Assembly (NCBI GenBank): GCA_023248955.1
Contig: JAHFDP010000009.1
Span: forward strand, 1 to 59,028
Direction of reading: 5' to 3'
DNA from: Deltaproteobacteria bacterium
GTDB taxonomy: Bacteria; Myxococcota; Myxococcia; Myxococcales; JAHFDP01
Length of the DNA stretch: 59,028 nucleotides
The notes under the pieces were generated by a model. The model made no database searches. It was not told where the DNA came from and saw only the letters and a program-made list of their open reading frames with translations. The number at the start of each line of letters is the position of its first letter. The stretch's first letter is position 1. Shown here piece after piece: positions 25,021-34,371 of this stretch. The translations under genes and the position numbers were made by a program.

Positions 25021-27215
25021 CTTTCCGTCGTCTTCAGCAGAAAGCCGCGGCCCACAGCGAACAGGAAAACGCCTAAGGCCACGAAGAGTCCCAGTGCCAC
25101 GGCGTCGGAATCCGCGATCCATCCTACTGCCTTCGTGAGGTCCATGCTGTTGGTGATTTTTTCGCTGAAGGCGAGGAACGCGATCACGGTTCCGGCGATC
25201 GCGCCGCCCGCGATGAGGCCCGAGGAGACGAGTACACCGGGGCCGGTCTCCGCCTCGGCGTCGCTGACTTTGCGCGGCGACGTTTTTTCCACCAAGAATC
25301 GGATGAGGCCGCCCACCAAAATCGGCGAAGACGACGACAGCGGAAGATAGACGCCCACCGCGAACGGGAGCGCGGAGATGCCGCTCATTTCCAACACGAT
25401 GGCGATGAACGCGCCGAGCAACACCAGGCCCCACGGGAGCTTTTGCGACATGATGCCGTCGATGATGAAGCTCATCAGCATGGCTTTGGGCGCTTTGAAT
25501 TTCTGCACCTTGAGGCCGTTGTCGCGCGTGTCGAGCGTGCCGTTGATGCCGGGATCTTCGAGGTAGGCGAGCTTGCCGTTGCCGTCGACCAAGTACTTGC
25601 CTTTGGCGATGTTGCCGACGGGCGCGTCGAGGCGCAGCACGCGGTATTCGCCGCTGTCACGCGCGGCGTCGGGACCGCGCAGGTGCTCGGTTTCGCCGAG
25701 CTGCGAAGCGTCGGCGGTGAAGGCCGGGTAGTCGACGTGGTGGAAGATAGTGGCCGAGTCGTTGAGGTAGAGGAGCACGCTGCCGATGACGAGGGCGCTG
25801 GTGAGCGCGCCGACCAAGATGGCCACTTGCTGGTGCCGTGGCGTGGCGCCGATGAGGTAGCCCGTTTTGAGATCTTGCGAGGTGGTGCCGCCGTTGGAGG
25901 CCGCGATGCAGACGATGGCGGCCACCGAGAGCGCCGTGAGTTTGTAGGGCGCGGAGACCCACCCGAGCGCGAGAAAGATGAGCGACGTGAGCAGCAGCGT
26001 GGCCACGGTCATGCCGCTGATGGGATTCGAGGAGCTGCCGATTTCGCCGGTGAGTCGCGAGCTCACGATGACGAAAAGAAATCCGAAGGCGACGATGAGC
26101 AGCGCGCCGAGGATGTTCATGTTGAGTGTCGGGGCGATCCAGATCACCGCGACCAGGCCGAGCGATCCGAGCAGTACCACCGAGAGTGGAAGATCGCGGT
26201 CGGTGCGCAAAGTCGTTCCCGCGCCAACGCCACCCGAGAGTGATTTGATGCCTTCCATGGCGCCGCGCACGATGGTCGGCAGCGATTGCACCAGCGAAAT
26301 GATGCCGCCCGCGGCCACTGCGCCCGCGCCGATGTAGAGCACGTAGTTGTGCCAGATGTCGCCGATGCTCATGTCGCGGATGAGTGTGGTGGCCGGATAA
26401 ATTGGATGGTCGAGGCCCGATCCAAAAAGTTTGATGGCTGGGATCAGCACCAGCGACGAGAGCACGCCGCCGGCGCACATGATGAAGGAGATGCGCGTGC
26501 CGATGATGTAGCCGACGCCCATCAACTCGGGTGCCACTTCCACCGAGAGCGCGCCGCCGTCGAACCACTTGCCAAATTCACGTTCGGCGACCTCTTTCCA
26601 GAGGTGAAATCCTGAATATAAGAATTTGAATAGACCGCCGGCGAAAAATCCCGCGAAGACGGTCTTCGCCGTGGTGCCGCCTTTTTCACCGACGATGAGC
26701 ACCTCCGCGCAGGCGGTGCCTTCGGGGTAGATGAGTGTCTTGGCTTCTTTGACGATCAGCGCCCGACGCAGCGGAATCATCATCAAGATGCCGAGGAGGC
26801 CGCCGAGCACGCTGACCAAAATCACGCGCGTCAGCTCGAGGTTGTAGCCCAAGATCAGCAAGGCCGGCATGGTGACGCCGACGCCGAAGGCGATCGATTC
26901 GCCAGCGCTGCCGGCGGTCTGAACGATGTTGTTTTCGAGGATCGTCGCGCGGCGCACGCCGAAGGCTTTGGAGAAGGCGCGGAAGATGGTGATGGAGAGC
27001 ACCGCGACGGGAATGCTGGCCGAAACGGTGAGGCCGACTTTCAGCACGAGGTAGAGCGAGCTGGCGCCGAAGACGATGCCGAGCAGCGCGCCGATGACGA
27101 GTGGAAGTGCGGTCAGCTCGGGCGGGGAGTCGGAAGCGGGAATGAACGGTTGATGGGTGTCAGCGTCGGACGAGATGGGTGTCGCGGCAACCGCAGTGCG
27201 TTCGGGCATGGCCAT
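25017..27215 (-). CDS. Oligopeptide transporter, OPT family
   Basis: About 732 residues with around fifteen hydrophobic segments. Family features include GIVFGASSLYLVLKVGLTVS near the N-terminus, NNIVQTAGSAGESIAFGVGV, and SNGGTTSQDLKTGYLIGATP in the middle. It would import small peptides or metal chelates with protons. The start MAMPERTAV at 27215 is preferred because rc GGAG lies six bases upstream; a longer frame exists. The soluble loop near 500-560 is Asp/Gly-rich. It is convergent with the elicitor lipoprotein, sharing stop codon bases. Confidence 0.9.
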   Translation of the reverse strand: MAMPERTAVAATPISSDADTHQPFIPASDSPPELTALPLVIGALLGIVFGASSLYLVLKVGLTVSASIPVAVLSITIFRAFSKAFGVRRATILENNIVQTAGSAGESIAFGVGVTMPALLILGYNLELTRVILVSVLGGLLGILMMIPLRRALIVKEAKTLIYPEGTACAEVLIVGEKGGTTAKTVFAGFFAGGLFKFLYSGFHLWKEVAEREFGKWFDGGALSVEVAPELMGVGYIIGTRISFIMCAGGVLSSLVLIPAIKLFGSGLDHPIYPATTLIRDMSIGDIWHNYVLYIGAGAVAAGGIISLVQSLPTIVRGAMEGIKSLSGGVGAGTTLRTDRDLPLSVVLLGSLGLVAVIWIAPTLNMNILGALLIVAFGFLFVIVSSRLTGEIGSSSNPISGMTVATLLLTSLIFLALGWVSAPYKLTALSVAAIVCIAASNGGTTSQDLKTGYLIGATPRHQQVAILVGALTSALVIGSVLLYLNDSATIFHHVDYPAFTADASQLGETEHLRGPDAARDSGEYRVLRLDAPVGNIAKGKYLVDGNGKLAYLEDPGINGTLDTRDNGLKVQKFKAPKAMLMSFIIDGIMSQKLPWGLVLLGAFIAIVLEMSGISALPFAVGVYLPLSSSSPILVGGLIRFLVEKTSPRKVSDAEAETGPGVLVSSGLIAGGAIAGTVIAFLAFSEKITNSMDLTKAVGWIADSDAVALGLFVALGVFLFAVGRGFLLKTTES

Positions 27216-27356
27216 GGATTTCTCCGTCCGCATTGGCGCGGGCGGGCCTTGTAGCATGGGGCGGAATTGAGCTGCTATCGAGATTGCGGTTGTGGCTGGA
27301 GCCTTGCCAGTCCACGTGGAGTACGTGCGCGCACTCCATCCGATGCATGGCCTCCG

Positions 27357-27728
27357 TCAGTGGACCGCGGAGAGCAGCCGCCACGCGTAGTAGGTCGCAT
27401 CGAGCAGGACCAGACAGAGCGCGGCGGCGATGGCGGTTGCGAGGGATTCGGCGTTGGGCCGCCGGCGCGTGGACACGAGCCACGCTACTGCGGCGCCGAT
27501 GAGGAACGCGATCACCGAATAGAGCAGGAAGCCGTAGTAGCTCATCATTGGGCCGGCGCGCGGCGTGGCGAAATGAAACAGGCGGTGATTCGGATCGTAG
27601 AGCAGCACAGGCACGCCCCAGGCGGGCGCGATCACGTAGACCATCGCAAAAGCGCAGGCGCCTACGAGCGTGGACCAGGCCAGACGGGCGGCACGTTGAT
27701 TTTGAGAATCGTTTTCATTCTCAATCAC
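27357..27728 (-). CDS. Small three-helix membrane protein of the radical SAM operon
   Basis: A 123-residue protein starting at GTG 27728, which overlaps the stop of the upstream membrane gene (GTGA). Three hydrophobic segments are visible: WSTLVGACAFAMVYVIAPA, YGFLLYSVIAFLIGAAVAWL, and ATAIAAALCLVLLDATYYAW. The N-terminus is Asn/Glu-rich. Not recognised. Coupling to the other genes suggests it works with the radical SAM protein. About 140 bases to the right (27216-27356) show nothing I can identify. Confidence 0.7.
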   Translation of the reverse strand: MIENENDSQNQRAARLAWSTLVGACAFAMVYVIAPAWGVPVLLYDPNHRLFHFATPRAGPMMSYYGFLLYSVIAFLIGAAVAWLVSTRRRPNAESLATAIAAALCLVLLDATYYAWRLLSAVH

Positions 27729-28201
27729 GGAGCGGCTCCCACGGCGCGGTAGCTCGTCACGTAGAGTCCGAGCAGCGCCACCAACCAAACCAGCGCGGCG
27801 CCCACGACGGCGAGCAACGCGCCGATGCGGCGCACGTCCTTTGCCGCGGGACGGCGGGCGAGCAGCGAAGCCACGATCAAGAGCGGCACAGCAAGCGCGG
27901 CGCAATGTTCCTTGATGTCGAAGAGCGCGGAGACCAGCGGCGCCTTGACGTCGAGATAGGGCACGCGGACGGTCACGCGGTAGACGGGGTAGAGCAAAAG
28001 CCCGATGGCGAATTGCGAAAGAAAGAGAATCGGCACGATCAGACCAAAGAGGCGCACGTGCCAACGCCACGGCTCTTTGCCGCGCCAGAGGCCGATGGAA
28101 TAGGTGGCCAGATGCGTCGCGGCGCCGACGGCGGCCATGCCCACCACGGCGTGCAGAATCAGCGTGAAACGGGCGGCGTCTTGCAAAAACGGCGGTGTCA
28201 T
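27725..28201 (-). CDS. Four-helix membrane protein with conserved-looking His residues, radical SAM operon
   Basis: A 158-residue integral membrane protein. Helix one contains two His spaced as HAVVGMAAVGAATH, helix two follows RLFGLIVPILFLSQ, and KEHCAAL begins helix three. His placed inside helices suggests haem or metal binding, by analogy with small cytochrome-b-like proteins, but this is speculative. ATG 28201 overlaps the stop of the radical SAM gene (ATGA), and its own stop overlaps the next start (GTGA). Confidence 0.72.
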   Translation of the reverse strand: MTPPFLQDAARFTLILHAVVGMAAVGAATHLATYSIGLWRGKEPWRWHVRLFGLIVPILFLSQFAIGLLLYPVYRVTVRVPYLDVKAPLVSALFDIKEHCAALAVPLLIVASLLARRPAAKDVRRIGALLAVVGAALVWLVALLGLYVTSYRAVGAAP

Positions 28202-29403
28202 ACAATCGGCATCGAATGTCTTACAGGTGGATTTTTGGCGCGGTAGTCCTGCACGCGCGGGCAGCCGGGATCGGGATCGCTCCACTGGCCGCGGGCCGCC
28301 GAAACCACGCGGCAGCCTCCGCGGCAGAGCGAGAGGTAGCGGCACGAGGCGCAGGGTTCAGGTGCGGTGGCGACGTAATCGCGGAAGGCGCGAAAGCCCG
28401 TTTTCCACGCGGCTTCGAATTCTCCGACTTGGCGTCCGTCGGCTTCGGGAGGTCCTCCGAAGCTGCAGCCCGTCACGACGCCGTCGGGATGCACTGCCGC
28501 GAGGACGTCGCCGCCCACGCAGCCTTGGACGCCGAAGAAGGAAGCCAGCGCCGGCGGTGGATTGTGCGCGAAGACCATCGGCGCGAAGGAGCAATCGAGC
28601 TTCACGCGCAAACGTCGGCGGAGTGCCAGCCGCAGCGCTTTGGGATAGATGCCGCGGGCCTGTTCTGGCGTGAGATCTTCGGCGTCGAACATCGCGCCGC
28701 CGCCTCGGCCGGCGGGCTTGAAGCGCAGGAGCTCCAGCTCGGAGAGTTTGAGTTTTTTGGCCAAGCGCGCCACTTCGTCGATGCCGTCGTAGCTCGAGCG
28801 CGACACCACGAAGTTGATGCCGACGTGCCGCGTGACCGCGCGGAGCAGGCGCAGCGCGCGTTCGGCGCGATCGTACCCGTCGAAGCCGCGCGCCTTTTCA
28901 TAGGCCGCGCCGACGCCGTCGACGGAAACGTTGATCTGCCCGAAGACGCGGCACCGCTCGGCTTGGGCCTCGGTGAGCGTGAGTCCGGCGGTGGTGAGGT
29001 TGGGGATGATGCCGACGGTGCGCGCGTAGTCGGCGACTTCAAAAAGATACTCAATATCCATCGCCTCGCCGCCGCCCAGCGCGATGTGAAAAACCTTGAG
29101 GCGTGCCAGCTCGTCCAGCGATCGTTTGGCGTCGTCGAGCGACATCACTTCGCCTTTGGGCGTGGCGTCGACGTAGCAGCCTTTGCATCCAGCGGCGCAG
29201 CGTTTCGAGAGCACCAGATGGACTTCCGTCGGTGCGGAAAGCGGGCTGGGCGCCGGATTGTCCCAGAGTGCGGACGGACCGTAACCAAGGCGGCGCATCA
29301 ACGCGCGATCGAGGTGCACCAGTGCGCGCGGGCGTTCGGTGGCCACGATTCCGCCGAACTGCTCGTGCCGCGCGGCCAAGATTTGCGGAAGACCAAACTT
29401 CAA
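28198..29403 (-). CDS. Radical SAM/SPASM domain protein
   Basis: A 401-residue enzyme. The radical SAM cluster site is CAAGCKGCY (Cys69, 73, 76; CxxxCxxC), followed by the GGGEAMD segment that contacts SAM. The C-terminal third is a SPASM-type region binding extra iron-sulfur clusters, with GCVGG, GCSFGG, CASCRYLSLCRGGC and DPGC. SPASM enzymes typically modify peptides or proteins (thioether, C-C links, epimerisation). The TTG start overlaps the stop of the 58-residue gene (TTGA), and its own stop overlaps the next membrane gene, so four genes are coupled. The substrate is unknown; the microprotein is the obvious candidate. Confidence 0.9.
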   Translation of the reverse strand: MKFGLPQILAARHEQFGGIVATERPRALVHLDRALMRRLGYGPSALWDNPAPSPLSAPTEVHLVLSKRCAAGCKGCYVDATPKGEVMSLDDAKRSLDELARLKVFHIALGGGEAMDIEYLFEVADYARTVGIIPNLTTAGLTLTEAQAERCRVFGQINVSVDGVGAAYEKARGFDGYDRAERALRLLRAVTRHVGINFVVSRSSYDGIDEVARLAKKLKLSELELLRFKPAGRGGGAMFDAEDLTPEQARGIYPKALRLALRRRLRVKLDCSFAPMVFAHNPPPALASFFGVQGCVGGDVLAAVHPDGVVTGCSFGGPPEADGRQVGEFEAAWKTGFRAFRDYVATAPEPCASCRYLSLCRGGCRVVSAARGQWSDPDPGCPRVQDYRAKNPPVRHSMPIV

Positions 29404-29576
29404 ACGTCGGCCTTGGGTTCGGGCTGGCGTGCGCGACGCAAGAGCGCGGAAGCCAGCACGGCGATGGCTGACGCGGCCATGGTGCCGAAGAGAAGAAACG
29501 TGACGTCGACGCCGAGCGATGAAGAATTCGGGTTGGCGCCGAAGGTCACGCGCAACACTTTGCCAGGGCTACTCAT
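29400..29576 (-). CDS. 58-residue membrane microprotein heading the radical SAM operon
   Basis: ATG 29576 opens a 58-residue frame ending in a TTGA overlap with the radical SAM start. The N-terminus MSSPGKVLRVTFGANPNSSS is polar, with FGANPNSSSLG as its most distinctive segment. A single hydrophobic helix follows (FLLFGTMAASAIAVLASALL), then a short positive tail RRARQPEPKADV. It would insert with the tail in the cytoplasm. Position and size are those of a modification substrate or a membrane partner. The N-terminal segment could be the modified part. No family recognised. Confidence 0.6.
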   Translation of the reverse strand: MSSPGKVLRVTFGANPNSSSLGVDVTFLLFGTMAASAIAVLASALLRRARQPEPKADV

Positions 29577-29609
29577 CGAGACGCCATCGTAGCACTCGTG
29601 TTGACCTTG

Positions 29610-30620
29610 CTAGGGGCGGTCCTTCTTCTTTCGCGCGGGCGTTGCGGGGGCCGGCGCGTTGGGACGTGCCGGACCAGGTGCCACGAATGGATGCCGCGGT
29701 GGCGCTTGCGGACGAACACTCCGTTCCGGCGGTTGAGGCAAATGGATTCCGCCCGTCGCGGGCGGGCGCGGCTGCATCGTTGGCTGGCGCATTGGCGTGG
29801 GCGTGGCCATCGACTGCGATCGTTCAGCTGGCGCGGTTGGCGCGATGTTCCAGCCGCGATGTTCCATGACCCGCTGCACTGGCTCGGGCGGTCGCGGCGC
29901 GAGCGGCGCGGTGGCGATGGCATCGGTTCCACGCCCGGTCACCGCACGCGCCGCGACTGGTTGGACCGGCCGGCCTGTCGCCGCAGAGACCGCCGCCGGA
30001 TGCGGACCCGGATTCACCGCTACGGTCCCAACGCGCGTGGGTGGCGCTAGCTCTTGCGCACGAGAGACATACGTTGCTGTTTGCGAAGCGGGCACCGCCG
30101 CGTGACGGACCGAAACCGGCTCGGCCAGATGCCGCTCCTCGACCGCAACCCAGGCGGGCGAGCTTGCCGCGTAGACCACGCCGTAACCGATGGGAGCTGC
30201 CGGTGCCCAGCAGGCATAGCCGCCGCCGTGCCGCCAGGTGACCCAAGCGGGCGCCCAAACCACGCCCGGGATCCAGACCCAGCCGAAGCTCTCCGCCATG
30301 ACCCAATTTCCATAGTGCCAAGTGGCCCAGCCCCAGGGGTCGTCCGAAACGAACGTCCAGCCGTATTCGGTGAGCACCCAACGACCGTCGTAATAGGGAC
30401 GAAAATCCGCCACGGCGCTTCGCGGTACCCAAACCTCACCGTACGGCGCGACGTAAACCCAGCGCCCGTAGGGCGACAGGCGTTCATGGAAAGTCCCCAC
30501 GTCGATTTCGCCGCCGACCGCCAGGCTAGTGTCGTCGTTTGCTTCGTATTCCTCGGCGCGCGCGTGGACGCACGCCAAGAGGCCGGCACAGAGAGTGATT
30601 GCTCGAATGGCACGTTGCAT
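29610..30620 (-). CDS. Secreted DUF6600-like protein with Trp-rich WG/WP repeats and Pro-rich tail
   Basis: A signal peptide (RAITLCAGLLACVHARA) precedes a region of repeated aromatic motifs: YGRWVYVAPYGEVWVP, YYDGRWVLTEYGWTFVSDDP, WGWATWHYGNWV, FGWVWIPGVVWAPAWVTWR. This resembles the DUF6600 type of secreted proteins. The C-terminal ~180 residues are Pro/Ala/Thr-rich and low in complexity, ending KKKDRP. ATG 30620 has a GAGGAG site. A role at the cell surface is likely; nothing more can be said. Confidence 0.78.
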   Translation of the reverse strand: MQRAIRAITLCAGLLACVHARAEEYEANDDTSLAVGGEIDVGTFHERLSPYGRWVYVAPYGEVWVPRSAVADFRPYYDGRWVLTEYGWTFVSDDPWGWATWHYGNWVMAESFGWVWIPGVVWAPAWVTWRHGGGYACWAPAAPIGYGVVYAASSPAWVAVEERHLAEPVSVRHAAVPASQTATYVSRAQELAPPTRVGTVAVNPGPHPAAVSAATGRPVQPVAARAVTGRGTDAIATAPLAPRPPEPVQRVMEHRGWNIAPTAPAERSQSMATPTPMRQPTMQPRPPATGGIHLPQPPERSVRPQAPPRHPFVAPGPARPNAPAPATPARKKKDRP

Positions 30621-30673
30621 GGCGTCTCCTCATTGATAGTGACGCTTGCGACCTGCCGAATATTTAATGTCGA

Positions 30674-31573
30674 TCAAAGCGCTGGCTTGTAGGTCACCAG
30701 GTACCCCTGGCCGGCGTTGGAATCCCACTGACCCTTGGCGTTGCTGAACGAAAATCCCAGCGCGTCCAAGTGCGTGTCGATCTCTTTACCGCTGCCGCCG
30801 AGGAAGAGATGCAGGATTCCGGTGAAGGTCGTGGTGCCCACGCGGTCGAGCCGCACGCCGTTCTGATTCGTCTCGATAGGCTTGTCCAGGCCTGAGATGG
30901 TCTGGTGTGTCGTGACATCGACCCAGGCATGGATGCTGGTGTCGTCCGGATCAGAGAAGCCGCCCAGGTCGTCATAGCGGATCGTTACGGCGAAGGAGCG
31001 CGCGTGCGTGTCGTCGGAATAGTGCTGCGACGGCCCAATGCCCACGTCCATTTGGAAAGAGTTTTGCTGCGCGCCGTTCGCGGTGCTGGTGAGGAAAAAG
31101 CGATTGAGCGCCTGCGGATGTTGTGATTCGGCGGGCGGGCCTTCGGGATCGGGAGCCGTCACCATGGAGGCGGCAATGAGCGCGCCGGTGAAGGAGCGCG
31201 CGCGCGCAATGAAGGGCGCCTCGCGTGGAAAATCCTTCGGAAGGGGGACGATGATTTTGGAAGCGGTCGGCAGGCTGCGGTCACCAGCGGTGAGGTCGAT
31301 GACCACCGACAAGATGCGCGGGGCATCGGGATTGATCGCCGAGTAGACGAAAAATTTCTTCAGCGAAACTTTGAGACCACGGCGCGGCGCCATGATCGAA
31401 ACGGCCACGCCTTCATCCGTGCTCGCGTTGAGCGGGGACCAGGCGAAACTCACCTGCTCGGGAACGTAGTGCTGGACTTTGGCCGCCGCGGTGTCCTCGG
31501 AAAGCATCGCGGGTTCGGTGCCGCAGGCGGCGGAAACCAGGAGCGCGAAAGTCGCAATGCGAAGAGTCGTCAT
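30674..31573 (-). CDS. Hypothetical lipoprotein
   Basis: ATG 31573 starts a signal peptide ending in LLVSAAC, a lipobox, giving a mature surface lipoprotein of about 280 residues. The body is beta-rich with no motif I recognise. It contains PRRGLKVSLKKFFVYSA, a conserved-looking TISGLDKPIETNQ, and an end GYLVTYKPAL. It follows the DUF6600-like gene direction but with 53 bases between them. Function unknown. Confidence 0.72.
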   Translation of the reverse strand: MTTLRIATFALLVSAACGTEPAMLSEDTAAAKVQHYVPEQVSFAWSPLNASTDEGVAVSIMAPRRGLKVSLKKFFVYSAINPDAPRILSVVIDLTAGDRSLPTASKIIVPLPKDFPREAPFIARARSFTGALIAASMVTAPDPEGPPAESQHPQALNRFFLTSTANGAQQNSFQMDVGIGPSQHYSDDTHARSFAVTIRYDDLGGFSDPDDTSIHAWVDVTTHQTISGLDKPIETNQNGVRLDRVGTTTFTGILHLFLGGSGKEIDTHLDALGFSFSNAKGQWDSNAGQGYLVTYKPAL

Positions 31574-31886
31574 CGGTGCCTCACGTGCGTGCGCGCGCAA
31601 ACGCGGCGCCCTGTTGGAAATCGGTCGCTTGACCGTCGTCGGGGTGACCGATGGACGGTGCGTGCAAGGAGCAACAAGCGGGCCAGCGCACGCGCGGAGA
31701 GCAAACGCGCTGGTCCGCGCTCAAGTTGGAGCGGCGGCGCTCCAGCGTGCTGTTCAGAAAATTTTCCGCCGACGTTCAGAACGCGACGCTGGACGGGCCG
31801 CACATGGATAAGGCACGCTCTCGAACCGCGCGCGCTCGCCTCGTTCCGTGGACAATTTTCCGACAGACTCCTAGCATCGCGCGTCG
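31574..31886. other. 313-base divergent intergenic region, nothing identified
   Basis: This stretch separates the divergent lipoprotein and nadE genes. Frames open here on both strands are Arg/Ala-rich and lack ribosome sites. No hairpin terminator, tRNA or repeat is apparent. It presumably holds promoters for both genes. Confidence 0.4.
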
Positions 31887-33524
31887 ATGCGGATTGCGAT
31901 CTGCCAGCTCAACACCACGGTCGGCGCGTTCGAAGCGAATGCCGCGGCGATCGAGCGCTACGCAGCGCGCGCGGCCGATGCCGGTGCGCGGTTGGCGCTC
32001 TTTCCAGAGCTGGCGTTGTGCGGCTATCCGCCGAAAGATTTTTTGTTGCTGCCGGAGTTTGTCGAGCGGGAAATGGCGGTGCTGAAGAGGCTCGCGCGCG
32101 CGCCGGTTTTTTCGCGCATCGCCGCGGTCGTCGGTTACGCCGAGCCGCACGATGGACCGGGGACTGGGTTGTTCAACAGTGCGGCACTGATCGCGGACGG
32201 CGCGGTGAAGCTCTCCGCGCAGAAAATGCTGCTTCCGACCTATGACGTTTTTGACGAAGGTCGCTACTTCGATCCGGGTGTCGCGCCCACCGTCGCTGAG
32301 ATCGACGGCGTTCGCGTGGGCCTCTCCATTTGCGAGGACGCGTGGAACGACAAACGCTTTTGGCCGCGGCGCCGGTACGCGACCGATCCGATGGAGCAGT
32401 TGGCGAAGGGTGGCGCGCAGCTGCTCGTGAATATTTCCGCGTCGCCGTTCGCCCTCGGCAAACCGGCGCTGCGCGCGCGCATGCTCGGTCACGCGGCGCA
32501 GATGTATGGGATCCCATGTTTTTACTGCAACCTCGTCGGTGGCAACGACGCGCTGGTGTTCGACGGCGGGTCAGCGGTGTTCGGTGCCGACGGTGCGGTG
32601 CACGCGCGCGCCAAATTTTTCGACGAGGATCTGCTGGTCGTCGATTCTGATTCCGCGAATGAAGCCGTGTCCGCGTTGCCGGCCGATCTCGATGCGCTTC
32701 TCGATGCGCTCGTGTTGGGCACGCGTGACTACGCCCGAAAAACGGGCTTCACCGACGCGGTGCTTGGCCTCTCCGGCGGAATCGATTCCGCGCTGACGGC
32801 GGTGATTGCGGCGCGTGCTTTGGGCCCGGAGCGCGTGCTCGGTGTGGCCATGCCGTCACGTTTCACGGCTAGCATCTCCAATGAAGACGCGGCCGCGCTA
32901 GCACGCACGCTTGGGATTCGTTTCTTGACGCTGCCGATCGAACCGGAAGTGGAATCGTATCTCGCGACGTTGCAAGCGCCGTTTGCAGGGCGAGCACCGG
33001 ACGTCACCGAGGAGAATCTGCAGGCGCGCGTGCGTGGAACGATGCTGATGGCGCTCTCGAACAAGACGGGCGCGCTCCTTCTCTCGACCGGAAACAAGAG
33101 CGAGCTCGCCACAGGTTACTGCACACTGTACGGCGATATGGCGGGCGGACTCGCGGTGATCGGCGATCTGCCGAAGACGCTGGTGGTTGCGCTTTCTCGC
33201 CACATCAACGCGGTGCGGACGATTATTCCCGAGCGCACCATCACGCGGCCGCCCACCGCCGAGCTGCGCGAAAATCAGCGTGATGAGGACGCGCTGCCGC
33301 CGTATGACATCCTTGATCGGGTGTTATACGCGTATATTGAAGAGCGCCTGACCGTTGCCCAGATCGTGGCCACCGGTATCGACCAAGAGACGGTGCTGCG
33401 TGTGCTCGGCATGGTGGTGAAGAGCGAGTACAAGCGGCGGCAAGCGGCGCCCACGCTGAAGGTCACGGCGCGCGCGTTTGGAGAAGGCTGGCGGTTTCCG
33501 ATCGCGCACGGGTATCGGATTTAG
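31887..33524 (+). CDS. nadE: Glutamine-dependent NAD+ synthetase
   Basis: A 545-residue two-domain enzyme that amidates nicotinate adenine dinucleotide to NAD+, with glutamine as ammonia donor. The N-terminal nitrilase-type glutaminase has its triad: Glu41 (LFPELALCGYPPKDF), Lys near 113 (SAQKMLLPTYDVFDEG), and Cys near 149 (GLSICEDAW). The C-terminal synthetase has the PP-loop LGLSGGIDSALTA near 290 and STGNKSELATGYCTLYGD. Eleven bases separate it from truA, with which it is probably cotranscribed. Confidence 0.95.
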   Translation: MRIAICQLNTTVGAFEANAAAIERYAARAADAGARLALFPELALCGYPPKDFLLLPEFVEREMAVLKRLARAPVFSRIAAVVGYAEPHDGPGTGLFNSAALIADGAVKLSAQKMLLPTYDVFDEGRYFDPGVAPTVAEIDGVRVGLSICEDAWNDKRFWPRRRYATDPMEQLAKGGAQLLVNISASPFALGKPALRARMLGHAAQMYGIPCFYCNLVGGNDALVFDGGSAVFGADGAVHARAKFFDEDLLVVDSDSANEAVSALPADLDALLDALVLGTRDYARKTGFTDAVLGLSGGIDSALTAVIAARALGPERVLGVAMPSRFTASISNEDAAALARTLGIRFLTLPIEPEVESYLATLQAPFAGRAPDVTEENLQARVRGTMLMALSNKTGALLLSTGNKSELATGYCTLYGDMAGGLAVIGDLPKTLVVALSRHINAVRTIIPERTITRPPTAELRENQRDEDALPPYDILDRVLYAYIEERLTVAQIVATGIDQETVLRVLGMVVKSEYKRRQAAPTLKVTARAFGEGWRFPIAHGYRI

Positions 33525-33535
33525 GCTGTATTGCA

Positions 33536-34288
33536 ATGTCTATCATACGTATTACGGTTGAGTACGACGGAACGGACTACGTTGGCTGGGCGCGGCAGCC
33601 CAATGGTCCGAGCGTTCAAGCAGCGCTGGAGAAGGCGCTCGCGATCGTGGCCCAAGCGCCGGTGCTCGCACTCGCGTCGGGCCGCACGGACGCGGGTGTT
33701 CACGCGGCAGGGCAGGTGGTCAGCTTCGCGCCTCCGTGCGAGCGGCCGCTCAAAGCTTGGCACATTGGCGTGAATAGCGAGTTGCCGCGCGACATCGCGG
33801 TGGTGAAAGCCGAGCACGCGCCGGATGGATTCGACGCGCGACGCTCGGCCAGTGGGAAGCGGTACCGTTACCAAATTTGGAACGGGCCCACGCGATCGCC
33901 GTTGCATGCGCGCACGGCGTGGGAAATCTTTCGGCCGCTCAACGTGGAGGCGATGGCGCGCGCTGCGCGTGAATTTTTGGGCGAGCATGACTTCGCTGCT
34001 TTTCGCGCGGAAGGGTGCGACGCGAGGACGACGGTGCGCACGATGCGGCGGGTCGACGTGACGGGGATTTCGGGTGGCGGCATCGCCATCGAAGTGGAGG
34101 CCACGGCGTTTCTGCGACACATGGTACGCGCCATGGTGGGGACGCTGGTCGATATCGGGCACGGGAAGCGGGCGAACGATATTGCGCGGGTACTGGCGTC
34201 GCGTGATCGCGGGCAGGCCGGGCCGACGGCGCCGCCACATGGACTGTGCTTGATGGAGGTGTATTACAACCGATCGGTCGGTCCGTAG
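33536..34288 (+). CDS. truA: tRNA pseudouridine synthase TruA
   Basis: A 250-residue protein with the TruA catalytic motif SGRTDAGVHAAGQV (Asp52). Other family segments are EYDGTDYVGWARQP at the N-terminus, ASGKRYRYQIWNG, FLGEHDFAAFRA, and FLRHMVRAMVGTLVDIG. It isomerises uridines 38-40 in the anticodon arm of several tRNAs. Length is normal. Confidence 0.95.
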   Translation: MSIIRITVEYDGTDYVGWARQPNGPSVQAALEKALAIVAQAPVLALASGRTDAGVHAAGQVVSFAPPCERPLKAWHIGVNSELPRDIAVVKAEHAPDGFDARRSASGKRYRYQIWNGPTRSPLHARTAWEIFRPLNVEAMARAAREFLGEHDFAAFRAEGCDARTTVRTMRRVDVTGISGGGIAIEVEATAFLRHMVRAMVGTLVDIGHGKRANDIARVLASRDRGQAGPTAPPHGLCLMEVYYNRSVGP

Positions 34289-34371
34289 CGCCATCCCATC
34301 AGAGCGCTTTCTACGGCTCCGCCATCCCTCGTCGAATAAGTTCCTTCACGCCCGGCTCATCCGCAACCGCG

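Noticed and set aside
31469-32245. Plus-strand frame overlapping the start of nadE
   Set aside because: Arg/Ala-rich shadow of nadE and the lipoprotein gene; no ribosome site or motif.
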